From: an uncultured Bacilli bacterium
GTDB taxonomy: Bacteria > Bacillota_I > Bacilli_A > RF39 > UBA660
Reading direction: 5' to 3'
Length of the DNA stretch: 6,184 nt
Assembly: GCA_934130265.1 (NCBI GenBank)
Contig: CAKOYC010000070.1
Span: 1 to 6,184 of the forward strand
Position 1 is the stretch's first letter; each line of letters begins with the position of its first letter. The notes under the pieces were generated by a model. That model made no database searches. It was not told where the DNA came from and saw only the letters and a program-made list of their open reading frames with translations. A program made the position numbers and the translations under genes. This document shows positions 5,294 to 6,184 of this stretch, piece by piece.

Positions 5294-6184
5294 CTACTGC
5301 ATTAACCTTTCTATATTATTAATATATGGTTTCTTATTAAGTTCTACTAGTACTTTCTCTAAGTGGTCTAAGTTCTTTACAAAACAAGCCATTTCATAAA
5401 CAGTATTACTACCTCTATCTATTATCTTAACACCATTTATATTAGCATCTATTTTACTAGTAGTAGCAATTATATCTGCTAGATTATTATCACTGGTATT
5501 ACTATAGATAACAAGATCTACTGAATACTTACTAGCAGGATTATTACTCCAACTAACAGATACTAATCTATCATCCATTCTTAAAAGATTAGGACAAGTA
5601 GCTCTATGAATACTTATACCATTTCCTTTAGTAATATAACCTACAATAGAGTCTCCATAAACTGGATCACAACAAGAAGCTAAACTTACTTTGATATTAT
5701 CTATTCCTGCTACTATTATATCTGATGAGGTCTCTTTATCTATTTTCTTTACTTTAACTTCTTCTTTATCTTTTTCTTCTTCCTCTTCTTTAAATATAAT
5801 TCTAATTACTGTAGTTGGACTATACTTACCATTACCAATTTCTAAGTATAACTCTTCTAAGTTACCTACTTTTAATGTTTCTAAGACCGTATTAATATTC
5901 TCATCTTTCATGAATTCTTGAATACTATACTTTTTCTTTCTTAATTCTTTTTCTAGGGAATACTTACCACGTTCTACAAATAATTCTTTCTCACTCTTAG
6001 TAAAGTATGATCTAATCTTATTTCTAGCTTGGGTACTTTTAACTAGTTTTAACCATTCTTTAGAAGGATGGGCACTTTTATTAGTATTAATCTTTACAAT
6101 ATCATTATTTTTTAATTCATAATTTAGAGGAACAATACTATTATTAACTATTGCTCCAACCATAGTTTCTCCTACTTTAGTATG
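5294..6184 (-). CDS. relA: C-terminal part of bifunctional (p)ppGpp synthetase/hydrolase Rel (N-terminus off window)
   Basis: Long RSH proteins make and degrade the stringent-response alarmone (p)ppGpp from catalytic domains at the N-terminus and sense the ribosome through the C-terminal half. Only the last 296 codons are here. The frame is open to base 6184, and the ATG at 6163 is internal because the residues before it (HTKVGET) continue the TGS domain. Visible domains are the rest of TGS (about 1-35 of the fragment), the helical region with WLKLVKSTQARNKIR, a highly acidic EEEEEKDKEE linker (about 131-143), and the zinc-finger/conserved-cysteine domain with C171-C172, H193 and C197 (SCCDP, then SIHRATCPN). 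An ACT/RRM-type domain runs from about 213 to the end. All regulatory signatures are intact. The stop is TAG, immediately followed by dtd. Confidence 0.95.
   Translation of the reverse strand, partial: HTKVGETMVGAIVNNSIVPLNYELKNNDIVKINTNKSAHPSKEWLKLVKSTQARNKIRSYFTKSEKELFVERGKYSLEKELRKKKYSIQEFMKDENINTVLETLKVGNLEELYLEIGNGKYSPTTVIRIIFKEEEEEKDKEEVKVKKIDKETSSDIIVAGIDNIKVSLASCCDPVYGDSIVGYITKGNGISIHRATCPNLLRMDDRLVSVSWSNNPASKYSVDLVIYSNTSDNNLADIIATTSKIDANINGVKIIDRGSNTVYEMACFVKNLDHLEKVLVELNKKPYINNIERLMQ

Noticed and set aside
5691..5921. A 76-codon plus-strand ORF opposite rel
   Set aside because: It is antisense to the conserved Rel zinc-finger and linker region. Its Ser-rich run is just the complement of the acidic Glu/Lys linker codons.
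5294..6163. A complete 289-aa protein starting at the ATG at 6163
   Set aside because: The frame is open to the window edge and the residues before this Met continue the TGS domain of Rel, so this is an internal Met of a truncated gene.

Overview
This is an AT-rich (roughly 30% GC by eye) segment of a bacterial chromosome, with every supported gene on the minus strand, so it reads from right to left. The AGGAGG-type ribosome binding sites, rel followed directly by dtd, and very compact Asn/Ile/Lys-rich genes point to a low-GC Bacillota. The protein style suggests the Bacilli/Erysipelotrichia/RF39 side, but I cannot fix the genus. Several genes end in TGA while the tryptophan codons I checked are TGG, so the standard bacterial code applies and not the Mycoplasma code.

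Main block (6184 down to about 263): eight genes packed head to tail with overlaps or gaps of at most 28 nt, closed by a rho-independent terminator, so very probably one operon or the end of one. In transcription order they are: the 3' part of the bifunctional (p)ppGpp synthetase/hydrolase gene rel (start lies off the right edge); dtd, D-aminoacyl-tRNA deacylase; an AI-2E/PerM-family membrane protein; a MYG1 (DHH-like) nuclease-family protein; ogt, O6-alkylguanine-DNA alkyltransferase, with a GTG start; a three-helix membrane protein of unknown function; a single-pass membrane protein with a large external domain, also unknown; and hemW, a radical-SAM heme-chaperone-type protein. The known members fall under stress signalling and quality control: stringent response, removal of D-amino acids from tRNA, nucleic-acid turnover and alkylation repair.

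Intergenic block (about 147-348, 200 nt): a C9 homopolymer just downstream of hemW, the terminator hairpin, then a good minus-strand extended -10 promoter whose -10 lies between two copies of a direct repeat.

Left edge (1-146): this promoter appears to serve a separate unit made of a 41-codon ORF with a strong ribosome binding site. It overlaps by 4 nt the start of a further gene that runs off the window after 8 codons. Neither is identified with confidence; the small ORF has a faint SHOCT-like C-terminal pattern.

The most interesting leads are this regulated small-ORF unit, the two unknown membrane genes between ogt and hemW, the bacterial MYG1 protein in a stress operon, and a lysine replacing the arginine finger of Ogt. 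I found no convincing new defence or mobile system.
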